A stretch of DNA of 64,000 nt from Brachybacterium massiliense (GCF_900184245.1 NZ_FXXB01000008.1:1650146-1714145); one strand, 5' to 3'; positions 40,349 to 49,754 are shown, numbered from the stretch's first letter. Notes: generated by a model not told the origin, from the sequence alone. Translations and numbers: made by a program.

Positions 40349-41774
40349 GGCTCTTCGGAATCAAGGGTGTAGGTGAGGTCTGAAGCCTCCGGCTTCGAGC
40401 AGCGATCTCGCGATGTAGTGGGTGAGGTTTCGGAACCCGAGTGCGGAGCCGCGGAGGTGCTCGAGGCGGCCGTTGATGGCCTCGGTGGGGCCGTTGCTGG
40501 TGCCGGGCCGGTCGAAGAACGCGAGCACGTCGGCGGCGCGTTGCTTCAACGTCCGCCCGAGTCGGCGGATCTCGGCGAGAGCGGCGGGGACGCCGCTGGT
40601 GACGGCGTCGATCACGGTCCGCATCATGGCCTTGGCCTTGTTCTTGTCGGGTTCGCGGTAGGCCGCGACGATGCGCTGGTAGATGCCCCAGGTCGCTTCG
40701 ACCTCGACGTGCTCCTCGGCGGCGAACACCGCGTCGAGGCGGGCGGTCTGCTTCTCGGTGAGGAAGCTCGCGCCGGTGTGGAGGGTGCGGCGGACACCGT
40801 AGAGCGGGTCGCCGGCGTGACCCCGGTGGCCGAGGGTGTCCTGCTGGACGCGCTGCCGGGTGCGGTCCAGGGCGTCGCCGGCGAGGCGGACGACGTGGAA
40901 CGGGTCCATCACCGGGACAGCGTCGGGGAGTTCCTCGGCCGCGGCAGTCTTGAACCCGGAGAACCCGTCCATCGCGACCACCTCGATCTGCTTCGACCAG
41001 TCCGCGGGCCGGGCGGCGAGCCACTGCTTGAACACCTGCTTCGAGCGGCCCTCGACCATGTCCAGCAGCCGTGCCGGGCCGGTCTTCTCGCGGGCCGGGG
41101 TGAGGTCGATGATCACGGTCACGTACTTGTCGCCGAGCCTGGTGTGTCGCCAGACATGCTCGTCGACACCGATCGTGGTCACCCCGTCGAACCTGGTCGG
41201 GTCGTCGATGAGCCGCCGCTTGCCCTCGGCGAGGATCGCGGTGTTCGCGGTATGCCACGACACCCCGAGGCCTGCTGCTGCGCGGGAGACGGTGAGGTGG
41301 TCGACCACGATCGCGGTCAGTGCCCACCCGATCCCGCCGCGGGAGATCTTCGCCCGCGGCGCCGCCGCCTTCGACGTGTCCTGCCGCCAGGTGCGCCGGC
41401 AGTGGCCACACCGGTAGCGGCGCACCCGCACCAGCAGCGCCGTCGGCCGGTGCCCGAACGGCTCATGCGCGAGCGGCCGCGTGACCGTGTCACGCGGCAA
41501 GCCCGGGCTGCCGCACTTCCGGCACTACGGGTCGTCGTCGACGACACGGCACTCAAGTACTGCCCGGTCGGGCTCGAGCAGCTGGCCGACGGCTTCGAGG
41601 CCGAGCTCGTCGAGGCGGCAGAACGTGGTCAGGTCAGGAGTTGCGAACGTAGGGTGGTGCAAGTCGAGGTCTTCCGGCGGATGGGCAGTGTGAGAACTTC
41701 CATCCTGGAAGACCTCGACGCCTATCCACGAACCCGCCGCCGACCCTCGACTACACCCTCAATTTCGAAGGGCC
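40349..41774 (-). mobile_element. Complete ISL3-family insertion sequence
   Basis: 1426 bp with imperfect terminal inverted repeats: GGCTCTTCGGAATCAAGGG at 40349 and, reversed, GGCCCTTCGAAATTGAGGG ending at 41774. One transposase frame fills it. The 8-base flanks (GCATATCC and ACTTCTCT) are different, so no target duplication remains. This suggests recombination between copies after insertion. A 353-base piece of its right end is at 36405-36757. Confidence 0.9.
40361..41662 (-). pseudogene. ISL3 family transposase with in-frame amber stop
   Basis: The DDE transposase frame runs from TTG 41662 (LHHPTFATPDLTTFCRLDEL) to 40361. Catalytic regions are GVDEHVWRHTR, VVAMDGFSGFKTA and TSNGPTEAINGRLEHLRG, and the protein ends GGFRPHLHP. 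A TAG at 41525-41527 replaces the expected residue (likely Trp) before CRKCGSPG. This cuts off the N-terminal zinc-finger part at about residue 45. A shorter frame may start at TTG 41500 (380 codons) and could still be made. The same TAG is in the truncated copy, so it is older than the duplication. Confidence 0.82.
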
Positions 41775-41933
41775 ACTTCTCTGCCAGAGCGCCTCGTATT
41801 CCGCCAGTACTCGACCAGCTGAGCCGGTGCAGGGCCACATGCACCGGCGCTGGACCCGGTGTGTCGGGCCGTAACTCGGCGTGGCACGTAGAGGTGCGCT
41901 GGCCCGGGCCCGCCTCGCCGGCGCCGCAGAATT

Positions 41934-41979
41934 GCGGGCTGAGGACCGATGCGTCGATGCACACCGGTCCTCAGCCCGC
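41934..41979 (-). terminator. Perfect 15-bp hairpin downstream of the Gfo/Idh operon
   Basis: GCGGGCTGAGGACCG at 41934-41948 pairs perfectly with CGGTCCTCAGCCCGC at 41965-41979 around a 16-base loop. It lies 55 bases beyond the last gene of the leftward carbohydrate operon, the right place for its terminator. Confidence 0.65.
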
Positions 41980-41988
41980 GAAAGTGAG

Positions 41989-42042
41989 GAGCGTGCCTCG
42001 GAGGCCGAGCGTGCCTCGGAGGCTGAGCGCGCTTCAGAGGCT
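41989..42042. repeat. Three 18-bp tandem repeats at an operon end
   Basis: Units GAGCGTGCCTCGGAGGCC, GAGCGTGCCTCGGAGGCT and GAGCGCGCTTCAGAGGCT run head to tail. The third overlaps the stop of the Gfo/Idh gene at 42034. It is likely a slippage duplication of the gene's tail. Confidence 0.7.
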
Positions 42043-43047
42043 GATGACGTCCGCCATCTTGCCGGTGCGGGAGGACTCGTAGGCCGCGAGGATCACGCCG
42101 AGCACGCTCACGCCCTCCACCTCCGTGTTGATCGGACGCTCGCCGCTGATCAGGCAGTCCACGAAGTGCGCGATCTCGGCGGAGAAGGTCTCCACCTGCT
42201 CGTGCTCGAACACCTGCTCCTCCTCGCCGCGCACCTGCACGCGCAGGGTGGAGCCGTCGGAGCTGAGCGAGCCCTTCTCGCCCACCACGGAGAAGCGGTC
42301 GGTGCCCGGTGCGGCCTGGTACGCCCAGGAGGTCACCATCTGGCCCACTGCGCCGCTGTCGAAGCGCACCAGCACCTGCGCCGAGTCCTCGCCCTCCATG
42401 AACTTCAGGCGGTGCGTGGACAGCATCGCGAAGGCGCTGGTGGGGACCGCGCCCGCGAGGTGCAGCATCAGGTAGGTGGGGTGGTAGCCGGTGTCGATCA
42501 GCTCGCCGCCGCCGGAGGTCGCGGCGTTCGCGCGCCAGCCCATCGAATCGGGGTCGAAGTCGTTGTAGAACGAGTCGGTGGTGCGCACCTCGTAGACCTC
42601 GCCGAGGGTGCCCGCGTCCAGGATCTCCTTGGCCTTCGCGACGGCCGGCATGAACAGCTGATTGTGCGCGCACATCAGCGTCACGCCCGCCTTCTTCACG
42701 GCCTCGCTGACCTGCTTGGCCTCCTCGGGGGTGAGGCACAGCGGCTTCTCGCACAGGATGTGCTTGCCCGCCTCGGCGGCCGCGAGGATCGCGGGGGTGT
42801 GCAGGTGGTGGGGGAGGCAGATGTCGACCGCGTCGACGTTCTCGTCCTTCACCAGCTCCCTGAAGTCGGTGTAGCCCTTCGCGCCGGTCTCGGCCTCGCG
42901 GCGGGCGAGCGCCTCGGGGTCGACGTCGGCGATGGCGGTGACCTTCGCGCGGTCCGCGACGGTGGCGTAGGCGTTCAGGTGCGCGGTGGCGATGCCACCG
43001 CCGCCGAGGATGCCGATGCGGACGGGGGAGGGGACGGTGCTGGTCAT
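42034..43047 (-). CDS. Gfo/Idh/MocA family oxidoreductase
   Basis: Cytosolic NAD(P)-dependent sugar or polyol dehydrogenase, 337 aa. The Rossmann motif is VRIGILGGGGIATAHLNAYA (residues about 8-27). The catalytic Lys is in ILCEKPLCLTPEEAK (the EKP motif, near 98). SGGGELIDTGYHPTYLMLHL is the C-terminal domain motif, with Asp and His of the active site near 180. ATG 43047 follows AGGAG at 5 bases, and the upstream ATG 43074 is rejected. It is the last gene of the leftward operon; it and the gene at 43114 probably act in turn on one sugar or inositol-like substrate. Confidence 0.93.
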   Translation of the reverse strand: MTSTVPSPVRIGILGGGGIATAHLNAYATVADRAKVTAIADVDPEALARREAETGAKGYTDFRELVKDENVDAVDICLPHHLHTPAILAAAEAGKHILCEKPLCLTPEEAKQVSEAVKKAGVTLMCAHNQLFMPAVAKAKEILDAGTLGEVYEVRTTDSFYNDFDPDSMGWRANAATSGGGELIDTGYHPTYLMLHLAGAVPTSAFAMLSTHRLKFMEGEDSAQVLVRFDSGAVGQMVTSWAYQAAPGTDRFSVVGEKGSLSSDGSTLRVQVRGEEEQVFEHEQVETFSAEIAHFVDCLISGERPINTEVEGVSVLGVILAAYESSRTGKMADVISL

Positions 43048-43113
43048 GGAGGCTCCTGCTTCTGCGATGGTCATGAGGTTCGTGGGGTGGATCGGATCTG
43101 GGATGCTGCGGGC

Positions 43114-44073
43114 TCAGGCGGCCGCGGAGTTCGCCGAGGCCACCAGAGCGGTCAGGGCCTGGGCGCGCTCGAGGTTCTCGGTGGTGTCCTCACCGGTGCG
43201 GATCGCGTCGACCCACTGCGCGAAGGGGTTCTCCGCATCGGCCGGGACGTCGAGCGGGACCGGTCCCTCGCCGGTGTCGACGCTGGTGCCGCCGTCGGCC
43301 CCGAGCCCGTGCTGGAACGAGCCCTTGGTGCCCTGCACCTCGATCGAGAAGGGGCTCGTGGGGGTCACGAACCCGGTCTCGATCACGCCGATCGCGCCGT
43401 CGGTGCCGGTCACGGTGACCACGGCGTTGTCCTCCACGCCGCGGCCGGTCATGTCGGTGTAGGTCGCCGAGCGCACCTGCACGTCCGTGCCCAGGATCAG
43501 CTGGGTGAGGTAGACGGGGTGGGCGGCGAGGTCGCTGAACGCGCCGCCGATCGCGGCGACGGGATCGTAGAACCGGGCCGGCAACCAGTCGGCGGTGGAG
43601 CCGTTGTGCGCCAGGCGCACCCGCGAGTAGGTCAGGCGGCCGAGCCGCCCCTCCTCGAGCACGCGCCGCAGCGCGAGCGCGTAGCCGTGGGCCAGGCGAG
43701 GCAGGGAGACGGTCAGCCGCACCCCTGCCTCGCGCGCCGCGGCGATCAGCTCCTCGCCCTCGGCGACGGTGGGGGCCAGCAGCTTCTCGGTGAACACGTG
43801 CTTGCCCGCCGCGATCGCCTTCCCGATCACCTCGCGGTGCACGTTCGTGGCGGTGGTGACGGTGACGCCGTCGAGGTCCTGCCTGGCCAGCAGCACCTCG
43901 AGGTCCGGGGCGAACTCGACGCCGAGGGACTCGGCCAGGGCGCGGCCGCGCTCCGGCTCCTCGTCCCAGACGGCGACCAGCTCGGTGCCGGGATGCTGCT
44001 GGGCCTCCCGGGCGTACTCCTCGGCATGGACGTGCCAGGCCGAGAGCGCTGCGATGCGCAGTGGTGCGGTCAT
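43114..44073 (-). CDS. Gfo/Idh/MocA family oxidoreductase
   Basis: Second dehydrogenase-type protein of the operon, 319 aa. It begins LRIAALSAWHVHAEEYAREA, a variant Rossmann start with weak Gly motif. VFTEKLLAPTVAEGEELIAA (the EKP motif reads EKL here) is near residue 95, and GGAFSDLAAHPVYLTQLILG is near 185. The Lys remains but the Pro is replaced, so activity is likely kept. ATG 44073 has GAGGAA 3 bases before. It is separated from the next gene by 66 bases and from the binding protein by 95. Confidence 0.9.
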   Translation of the reverse strand: MTAPLRIAALSAWHVHAEEYAREAQQHPGTELVAVWDEEPERGRALAESLGVEFAPDLEVLLARQDLDGVTVTTATNVHREVIGKAIAAGKHVFTEKLLAPTVAEGEELIAAAREAGVRLTVSLPRLAHGYALALRRVLEEGRLGRLTYSRVRLAHNGSTADWLPARFYDPVAAIGGAFSDLAAHPVYLTQLILGTDVQVRSATYTDMTGRGVEDNAVVTVTGTDGAIGVIETGFVTPTSPFSIEVQGTKGSFQHGLGADGGTSVDTGEGPVPLDVPADAENPFAQWVDAIRTGEDTTENLERAQALTALVASANSAAA

Positions 44074-44168
44074 GCTTCCTCACGATCATTGGGATGGTTC
44101 ACGGCTCGCCCGCAGGTCTTACCGCCGCACGTGGTTCCGGGGCCGGGGCCCCGCCGCGCCTGCCCGGC

Positions 44169-45569
44169 TCAGTCGGGCAGGCGAAGATTCGGATCCGGCT
44201 GGCCGAAGCCCTCCGGCAGCTGGAACGGACAGAACTGCTGCATGGTGGGGTCGACGTAGGCCTGGGCCTCCTTGACCAGGTTCTCCGGGGTGTCGGAGGC
44301 CTGGTTGAGGCTGCCCTGCATCGTCATCATCGCGTCCCAGAGCTTGGTGCCCACCGGCAGCGGCGGGCGCGACTGTGCCACATCCAGCAGCTCCACGAAG
44401 AACCGGATGTCCTCGTTCCAGCCCTCGGGATCAGCGACGGTCTCGAGGTTGGTGGGGATGCGGCTGATGCCGCGCATCATCGTCTTCTGCCCCTCGTAGC
44501 CGGCGTAGTAGGACATGAACCGCCACGCCGCCTCGGACATCGACGCCCCCTTGGGCATGGTCAGCGCGAAGCCGCCCGCCCAGGTGAAGGGCTCATCGCC
44601 CGCGTTCGGCACCGGCAGGTGGGTGACGGTGTAGTTCATGTCCGGCTTGTAGTCCGCCTGCCCCTGCACTCCCCACGGGCCGGTGATCTGGAACAGCTGC
44701 CGGTCCGAGAAGAAGGAGGTCTGGGTGGGCGGGGCGTTGGGCGGCTGGTACGTCGCCTTGAAGGCGTCCAGGCGCGGGAAGTTCAGGCGCTTGACCCAGT
44801 CCGCGTACATCGTCGCGACATCCAGCATCGGCTGCTCGTCCAGCAGCATGCGGCACTCGGCGTTGTCGTACAGCGGGACACCGTTCGCGATCGCCCACAT
44901 CAGCAGCGAGGCCTGGTCATCCCACGGGATCCAGGTGACCCGCTCGTAGGAGCCCCGCGCATCCTGCACGCTGACCTCGTCGTGGATCTCCCACATCTGA
45001 TCGTAGGAGAGGGGCCCGTTTTCCGGATCCAGCAGCGCCCGATCGATGCCCGCCTCGTCCGCGAGGTCGAGGTTGACGTACATGCCGCGGGTGTCGGTGT
45101 CCATCGGCAGGCCGTAGTAGTGGCCGTCGTAGAACAGCTCGTCGGTGGCGAACTTGACCCAGCCGGCCATGTACTCCTGCGGGCTCATCCCCTCGTGCTC
45201 CTCGATCAGCCCATCGATCGGCTCGAGCAGCCCCAGGGAGGCGAACTGCGAGGTGTTGAAGCGGTCCATGAAGTAGACATCCGGGCCGGTGCGCCCGCGC
45301 ACGGCGGTGATGACGCTCGAGGCGTCGCCTTCACCGTTGGAGGGCACCTGGGAGACCTCGACCGTGATGTCGGGGTTCTCGGCGGTGAACGCCTCGATGA
45401 TCTCGGCCTCGACGTCCGCGTCGGAGGCCCAGATGCCCCACAGCCGCACCACGTTCGGGTCGCGGTCCGCGCCGGTGGGGCGGTCGGTGCAGCCGGTGAT
45501 CGCGCCGCCGGCGATGGAGACGGAGGCTCCGGCGCCCAGGGCCTTGAGGAGTGTCCTTCGATCGATCAC
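44169..45569 (-). CDS. Carbohydrate ABC transporter substrate-binding lipoprotein
   Basis: Extracellular sugar-binding protein (family 1, MalE/UgpB-like), 466 aa. GTG 45569 overlaps the stop of the permease gene upstream (GTGA). The signal IDRRTLLKALGAGASVSIAG ends at lipobox GAITGC near residue 26, a Tat-style lipoprotein leader. The mature part begins VVRLWGIWASDADVEAEIIEAF and includes VYFMDRFNTSQFASLG and ITGPWGVQGQADYK. The substrate is not evident; the paired oxidoreductases suggest a sugar, polyol or amino sugar. No ATPase gene lies in the operon, so a shared MsiK-type ATPase elsewhere is expected. Confidence 0.93.
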   Translation of the reverse strand: MIDRRTLLKALGAGASVSIAGGAITGCTDRPTGADRDPNVVRLWGIWASDADVEAEIIEAFTAENPDITVEVSQVPSNGEGDASSVITAVRGRTGPDVYFMDRFNTSQFASLGLLEPIDGLIEEHEGMSPQEYMAGWVKFATDELFYDGHYYGLPMDTDTRGMYVNLDLADEAGIDRALLDPENGPLSYDQMWEIHDEVSVQDARGSYERVTWIPWDDQASLLMWAIANGVPLYDNAECRMLLDEQPMLDVATMYADWVKRLNFPRLDAFKATYQPPNAPPTQTSFFSDRQLFQITGPWGVQGQADYKPDMNYTVTHLPVPNAGDEPFTWAGGFALTMPKGASMSEAAWRFMSYYAGYEGQKTMMRGISRIPTNLETVADPEGWNEDIRFFVELLDVAQSRPPLPVGTKLWDAMMTMQGSLNQASDTPENLVKEAQAYVDPTMQQFCPFQLPEGFGQPDPNLRLPD

Positions 45570-46489
45570 TTGAAACCTCCCAGGGAGATGCCGCTGATGA
45601 AATAGCGCTGGAACAGGAAGAAGAGGATCACCAGCGGGAGCACCACCAGGAACGAGGCCGCCATCAGCAGGCTGAACGGGACGTCCTGGGCGTTGACGGA
45701 GCGGAACACCTCCATACCGATCGAGAGCGTCTGCAGCTCGCGGTCCTGCAGGTAGATCAGCGGGCCCATGAAGTCGTTCCAGGTGCCCACCGCGGCGAAG
45801 ATCGCCACCACGGTCAGCGCCGGGCGCGTGGCGGGGAAGACGATCCGCCAGGCGATCGACCAGTCGCTCGCGCCGTCCACGCGGGCCGCATCGAGCATGT
45901 CCCGCGGGGTCTGCAGCATGAACTGCCGCAGCAGGAAGGTGAAGAACCCTCCCGCGAACAGCGCGGGCAGGATCAGGGGCGCCCAGGTGTTGACGAAGCC
46001 GAGCGCCGCCCACATGTCGAACATCGGGATCAGCGTGACCGGGAACGGCAGGAACAGGGTCGCCAGCACCACGAAGAACACCTTGTCGCGGCCGGGCCAG
46101 TCGATGCACGAGAAGCCGTAGGCGACGATGAAGTTCGAGATCACCGAGAACACCACCACGCTGATCGTGATGATGGCGCTGTTGCGGAAGAACAGCCAGA
46201 ACGGCATCACCGTGGTGGCCTCACGGAAGTTGCTCCAGTGGAACTCCTGCGGGAACAGCGTGGGCGGGACCATCGCGAGCTCCTCGGGGCCCTTCACCGC
46301 CGAGATGAGCATCCAGTACAGGGGGAGCGAGAACAGGGCCAGCACCGCCAGGATCACCAGGCGTGAGATCCAGGCGCTGAGTCCGGTGGGGCGGGAGCCG
46401 TCGGGGTTGCGGCCGTAGTCGGAGCGCGACTTCAGCGGGCGGGCGGTGTCCGCCGCAGTCGCCGGAGCGCTCATCTGAGTGATTGCCAT
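45566..46489 (-). CDS. Carbohydrate ABC transporter permease (MalG type)
   Basis: Inner-membrane permease, 307 aa with six membrane segments. The EAA loop used for ATPase contact is ARVDGASDWSIAWRIVFPAT near residues 208-228. It ends FQRYFISGISLGGFK as MalG proteins do. The first 40 residues are an extra cytoplasmic Arg/Pro-rich tail. It is encoded 17 bases after the partner permease and overlaps the binding protein gene. Confidence 0.93.
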   Translation of the reverse strand: MAITQMSAPATAADTARPLKSRSDYGRNPDGSRPTGLSAWISRLVILAVLALFSLPLYWMLISAVKGPEELAMVPPTLFPQEFHWSNFREATTVMPFWLFFRNSAIITISVVVFSVISNFIVAYGFSCIDWPGRDKVFFVVLATLFLPFPVTLIPMFDMWAALGFVNTWAPLILPALFAGGFFTFLLRQFMLQTPRDMLDAARVDGASDWSIAWRIVFPATRPALTVVAIFAAVGTWNDFMGPLIYLQDRELQTLSIGMEVFRSVNAQDVPFSLLMAASFLVVLPLVILFFLFQRYFISGISLGGFK

Positions 46490-46505
46490 GATGTGTGCCT
46501 TCCTC

Positions 46506-47504
46506 TCAGCCTGCGGCCACGTCGTAGTTCACGAACCGGCGCGAGAGCCAGTAGATGAGGCCGGCCAGGAGCATGCCGAACAGGAACAGCAGCACCGCGA
46601 GCGCCGAGGCGAAGCCGAGCTGACCGTAGGAGAAGGCGTTGCGGTAGAGGTACAGCATGTAGAACAGGGTCGCGTTGTCCGGACCGCCGTCGGTCATGAT
46701 GTACGCCTCGGTGAACACCATCATCGCGCCGGAGACGCCCGTGATCAGGTTGAACAGGATCGTGGGGGTCAGCAGCGGGAGCGTGATCGCGGTGAACTGC
46801 TTCATCCGCCCGGCGCCGTCGATGCGCGCCGCCTCGTACAGGGTGGAGGGGATGTTCCGCAGGCCCGCCAGGTAGATCAGCGCCGCGTTGCCGGCGGCGA
46901 GCTGCGCCATCAGGATGATCACGATCTTCGCGTAGCGCGGCTCGCCCAGCAGGTTCGTATCCGGCATCCCGAACAGCCCCAGCACCTGGTTGACGATGCC
47001 GAACTGGGGGTTGACGAACACGATGAAGATGAACGACATCGCGAACATCGGGATCAGCGAGGGCAGGTAGAGCAGGGTGCGGTAGATCGCCACCTCGCGC
47101 ACGTTGCGGTTCATCGCCAGCGCCAGCAGCAGTGCGACCACCAGGCCCAGCGGCACGGAGATCAGCATGTAGTAGACGGTGTTGCCCACCGAGGTGCGCA
47201 CCAGCGGGTCCAGGAACGCGGAGACGTAGTTCTGCAGGCCGATGAAGGTGGGGGTCTGCATGCCCGAGTACTGGGTGAGGCTGATGCCGAAGGAGTACAC
47301 CAGCGGGTAGATGACGAACACCGCCACGCCGATGATCCACGGCGAGATGAACAGCAGCCCCACTCGCAGGTTCCGCTTCTCGCGCCGGCTCAGCGGGCGC
47401 CGACGGCGGCCGCCCGTGCCGGGCGGTCCTTCTGATGCTTCGCGTGTCGGGGTTCCCCGGGACTGTGCGGGGCCGACCGCGGCGATCGCATCGCTCGCGC
47501 TCAT
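46506..47504 (-). CDS. Carbohydrate ABC transporter permease (MalF type)
   Basis: Inner-membrane permease, 332 aa with six membrane segments after a 50-residue cytoplasmic tail (RRRRPLSRREKRNLRVG). It has the binding-protein-dependent signature YEAARIDGAGRMKQFTAITLP near residue 235. It is the first gene of the leftward operon, and its start region faces the ROK regulator gene across 258 bases of control region. Substrate as for the binding protein. Confidence 0.93.
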   Translation of the reverse strand: MSASDAIAAVGPAQSRGTPTREASEGPPGTGGRRRRPLSRREKRNLRVGLLFISPWIIGVAVFVIYPLVYSFGISLTQYSGMQTPTFIGLQNYVSAFLDPLVRTSVGNTVYYMLISVPLGLVVALLLALAMNRNVREVAIYRTLLYLPSLIPMFAMSFIFIVFVNPQFGIVNQVLGLFGMPDTNLLGEPRYAKIVIILMAQLAAGNAALIYLAGLRNIPSTLYEAARIDGAGRMKQFTAITLPLLTPTILFNLITGVSGAMMVFTEAYIMTDGGPDNATLFYMLYLYRNAFSYGQLGFASALAVLLFLFGMLLAGLIYWLSRRFVNYDVAAG

Positions 47505-47608
47505 GTCTCTCCTTCCGATGCACCGCCTCGTCGCGGTGCGTTCACGGGGCGGGACGGAGTGCTCCCGCCATGGCTGTCCGAAGGGGATCCGATGATCCCT
47601 GCGCCATG

Positions 47609-47644
47609 GTGAGGTAGATTACTCACACTGATTGACTTAATCAA
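47609..47644. promoter_or_regulatory. Two dyads in the divergent control region of the ROK locus
   Basis: GTGAG...CTCAC (47609-47626, 8-base gap) and TTGACTTAATCAA (47632-47644, a 13-base near-palindrome) lie between the divergent permease and ROK genes. ROK-type repressors bind such A/T-rich dyads, and the TTGACTTAATCAA could also cover a -35 element. The site is a candidate for sugar-responsive control of both operons. Confidence 0.5.
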
Positions 47645-47762
47645 CGGGTCACGGCCGACGAATTCCAGCGCGGCCCCGATCGCCCCCGCGTATCGTGCGC
47701 GGCAGCGGGGGAGATCTGCCCGTCTCCGCCCGGCGGGGGACCAGCTCACGGAAGGGGGCGGC

Positions 47763-49043
47763 ATGCGCGGAACGTCGATGGCCGACATCGGCTCCTACAA
47801 CGAGCGGCTCGTGCTGCAGATGATCCGCGCCGCGCCGATGGGGATCTCCCAGTCCCAGGTGGTGCGCGGCAGCGGCCTGTCCCGCCAGACCGTCTCCCTG
47901 ATCGCCCGCCGCCTGCTGCGCGACGGACTGATCGAGACCGCCGGCCAGCGCATCTCCGGCCCCGGCAAGCCCACCACGATCCTGCGCATCGTCGCCGAGT
48001 CCCGCTGGACCATCGGCCTGCACGTGGACCCCGCGCACCTCACCGTCGTGCTGTGCGACCTGCAGGGCGAGGCCGTGGACTCGACCACCCTCGCCGCCCC
48101 CACCGAGGACGCCTCCGCGGATCTGGACCGCATCGTCACCGAGATCGAGCGGCTGCTCGCCCTGCACGACGCCACCCCGATCCACGCGCTGCCGGACCTC
48201 CTGCCCGGGCACTCCGCCGACGGCGAGGAGCAGGGGGTGCCGACGCCGCCCCGCAGGGTGGTGCTGGGCATCGGCGTGGCCGCCCCCGCCCCGCTCGACG
48301 TCGCCGCAGGCGTGATCCGCACACCGCCCTGGCTGCCCGGCTGGCACCAGATGCCGATCGTCGAACGGCTCGAGGCCGCCACCGGCCTGCCCGTGCTCCT
48401 GGACAAGGACACCAATGCGGCGCTGACCGGTGAGATCTGGGCCGGGCACCTCCCCTCCGAGCAGACGGTGCTCTACCTCTACCTCAGCCACGGCGCGGGC
48501 TCCGCGGTGAGCGCCGACGGCCGCGTCCATCGCGGCGGCAGCACCCAGGCGGGGGAGATCGGGCACCTGCCCACGGGCCTCACCGACGAGCGCTGCCGCT
48601 GCGGGCGATACGGCTGCCTGAACCTGTTCACCGATGCGCGGCGCATGGTCGAGCGGGCCACCACCGCCGGCGCGGAGATCAGCCCCGATGACCTCCCCGG
48701 CGCCGTGGACGCGCTCGCCGCCGCGGCGCAGCGCGGCGATGCCGCCGCCCTCCGTGCCGTCGAGGCGCATCTCCAGGCTGTGGTCGCCGCGCTCGACATC
48801 CTCGCGCGCGTCCACGATCCTCAGCGGATCATCGTGGGCGGTCCCGTGCTCGCGGCCCTCCAGCCCCTGGCCGCGCAGCAGATCCGTGCCCGCACCGCGG
48901 AGTGGCTCGAGGGCTCGGGATGCTCCTTGCACTTCTCCGAGCTCGGCAACGCCGCCGGTGCGATCGGCGCCGCCTGCCTCTTCCTCGAGGAGGAGCTCTC
49001 GCCCCGCCGCGGGTTGAGCGCCCGGGCCAGGGGGCGCGCATGA
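47763..49043 (+). CDS. ROK family transcriptional regulator
   Basis: Sugar-sensing repressor, 426 aa. The N-terminal helix-turn-helix is ERLVLQMIRAAPMGISQSQVV then SRQTVSLIARRLLRDGLIE (residues about 15-55). The ROK sugar-binding/kinase-like core is DKDTNAALTGEIWAG near 218, then GAGSAVSADGRVHRGG and the zinc motif CRCGRYGCLNL near 280. ATG 47763 follows GGAAGGGGG. It should control the divergent ABC operon and its own operon through the dyads at 47609-47644. A linker of about 20 residues (PDLLPGHSADGEEQGVPTPP) is unusual. The 3' end overlaps the DUF624 gene. Confidence 0.92.
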   Translation: MRGTSMADIGSYNERLVLQMIRAAPMGISQSQVVRGSGLSRQTVSLIARRLLRDGLIETAGQRISGPGKPTTILRIVAESRWTIGLHVDPAHLTVVLCDLQGEAVDSTTLAAPTEDASADLDRIVTEIERLLALHDATPIHALPDLLPGHSADGEEQGVPTPPRRVVLGIGVAAPAPLDVAAGVIRTPPWLPGWHQMPIVERLEAATGLPVLLDKDTNAALTGEIWAGHLPSEQTVLYLYLSHGAGSAVSADGRVHRGGSTQAGEIGHLPTGLTDERCRCGRYGCLNLFTDARRMVERATTAGAEISPDDLPGAVDALAAAAQRGDAAALRAVEAHLQAVVAALDILARVHDPQRIIVGGPVLAALQPLAAQQIRARTAEWLEGSGCSLHFSELGNAAGAIGAACLFLEEELSPRRGLSARARGRA

Positions 49044-49729
49044 ACCGCCCTGCCGCTGACACCCCAGCCGACACCTTCGTGCCGCGCGAGCGCCGACGCG
49101 GCACCTGGCTGGTGGAGACCCTCGAGCACGTCTACGCGGTGGTGCGCATCCAGCTCGCCTGGCTCGCGCTGACCCTGCTGGGCCTGGTAGTGCTCGGGAT
49201 CGCCCCGGCCACCTGCGCCGCGGCCGACGCCCTGCGCGCCCAGCGCCGCGGCGAGCTGACCCGCGCGCTGCCGCTGATGTGGGCCAGCTGCCGGCGAGAG
49301 CTGCTCCCCGCCACCGCGCGGATGCTGCCCCTGCTGGTGGTGCAGCTGCTGGCGCTCGCGATGCTCTGGCAGGCCGCGGCGGGCCTGGGCAGCAACCCCG
49401 CGGTGATGGCCGTGCTCGGCACCCTCGCCGCGATCGCGGCCGGCTGGGCGGCGGTCTCTCTCGCCGCGATCGCTGTGGCCCCGCGCGTGCGGGACCAGCA
49501 CCTGCTGGTCACCTGGCGTCTCGCCCTGCTGATGCCCGGCGCCGTCCCGTTCCGCAGCTTCGCGCTGGTGGCGCTGCTGGCCGCTTGGGCCGTGCTGTGC
49601 AGCCTGGCCTGGCCGCTCGCCCTGCTGCTCGGCGCGGGCCTCGCGATCGACATGGCCGTGGGCCTGCTCGGCCGGCGCATCACCGTGCTCCTCGAAGACC
49701 TCAGCGGCCAGGCCCCCGCCCGACTCTGA
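49040..49729 (+). CDS. DUF624 family membrane protein
   Basis: Inner-membrane protein, 229 aa with four or five membrane segments. DUF624 proteins are usually encoded beside carbohydrate ABC transporters and are thought to assist or regulate them. The N-terminus (WLVETLEHVYAVVRIQLAWL) matches the family, as does LLGLVVLGIAPATCAAADAL. The ATG overlaps the ROK stop (ATGA). Confidence 0.82.
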   Translation: MNRPAADTPADTFVPRERRRGTWLVETLEHVYAVVRIQLAWLALTLLGLVVLGIAPATCAAADALRAQRRGELTRALPLMWASCRRELLPATARMLPLLVVQLLALAMLWQAAAGLGSNPAVMAVLGTLAAIAAGWAAVSLAAIAVAPRVRDQHLLVTWRLALLMPGAVPFRSFALVALLAAWAVLCSLAWPLALLLGAGLAIDMAVGLLGRRITVLLEDLSGQAPARL

Positions 49730-49754
49730 CCCCTGCCTTCCCCAACCCCTGCCC

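Noticed and set aside
41881-44259. A 792-aa plus-strand frame containing EERASEAERASEAE repeats
   Set aside because: It is antisense to the two Gfo/Idh genes. The repeat comes from the 18-bp tandem units and there is no recognisable domain.
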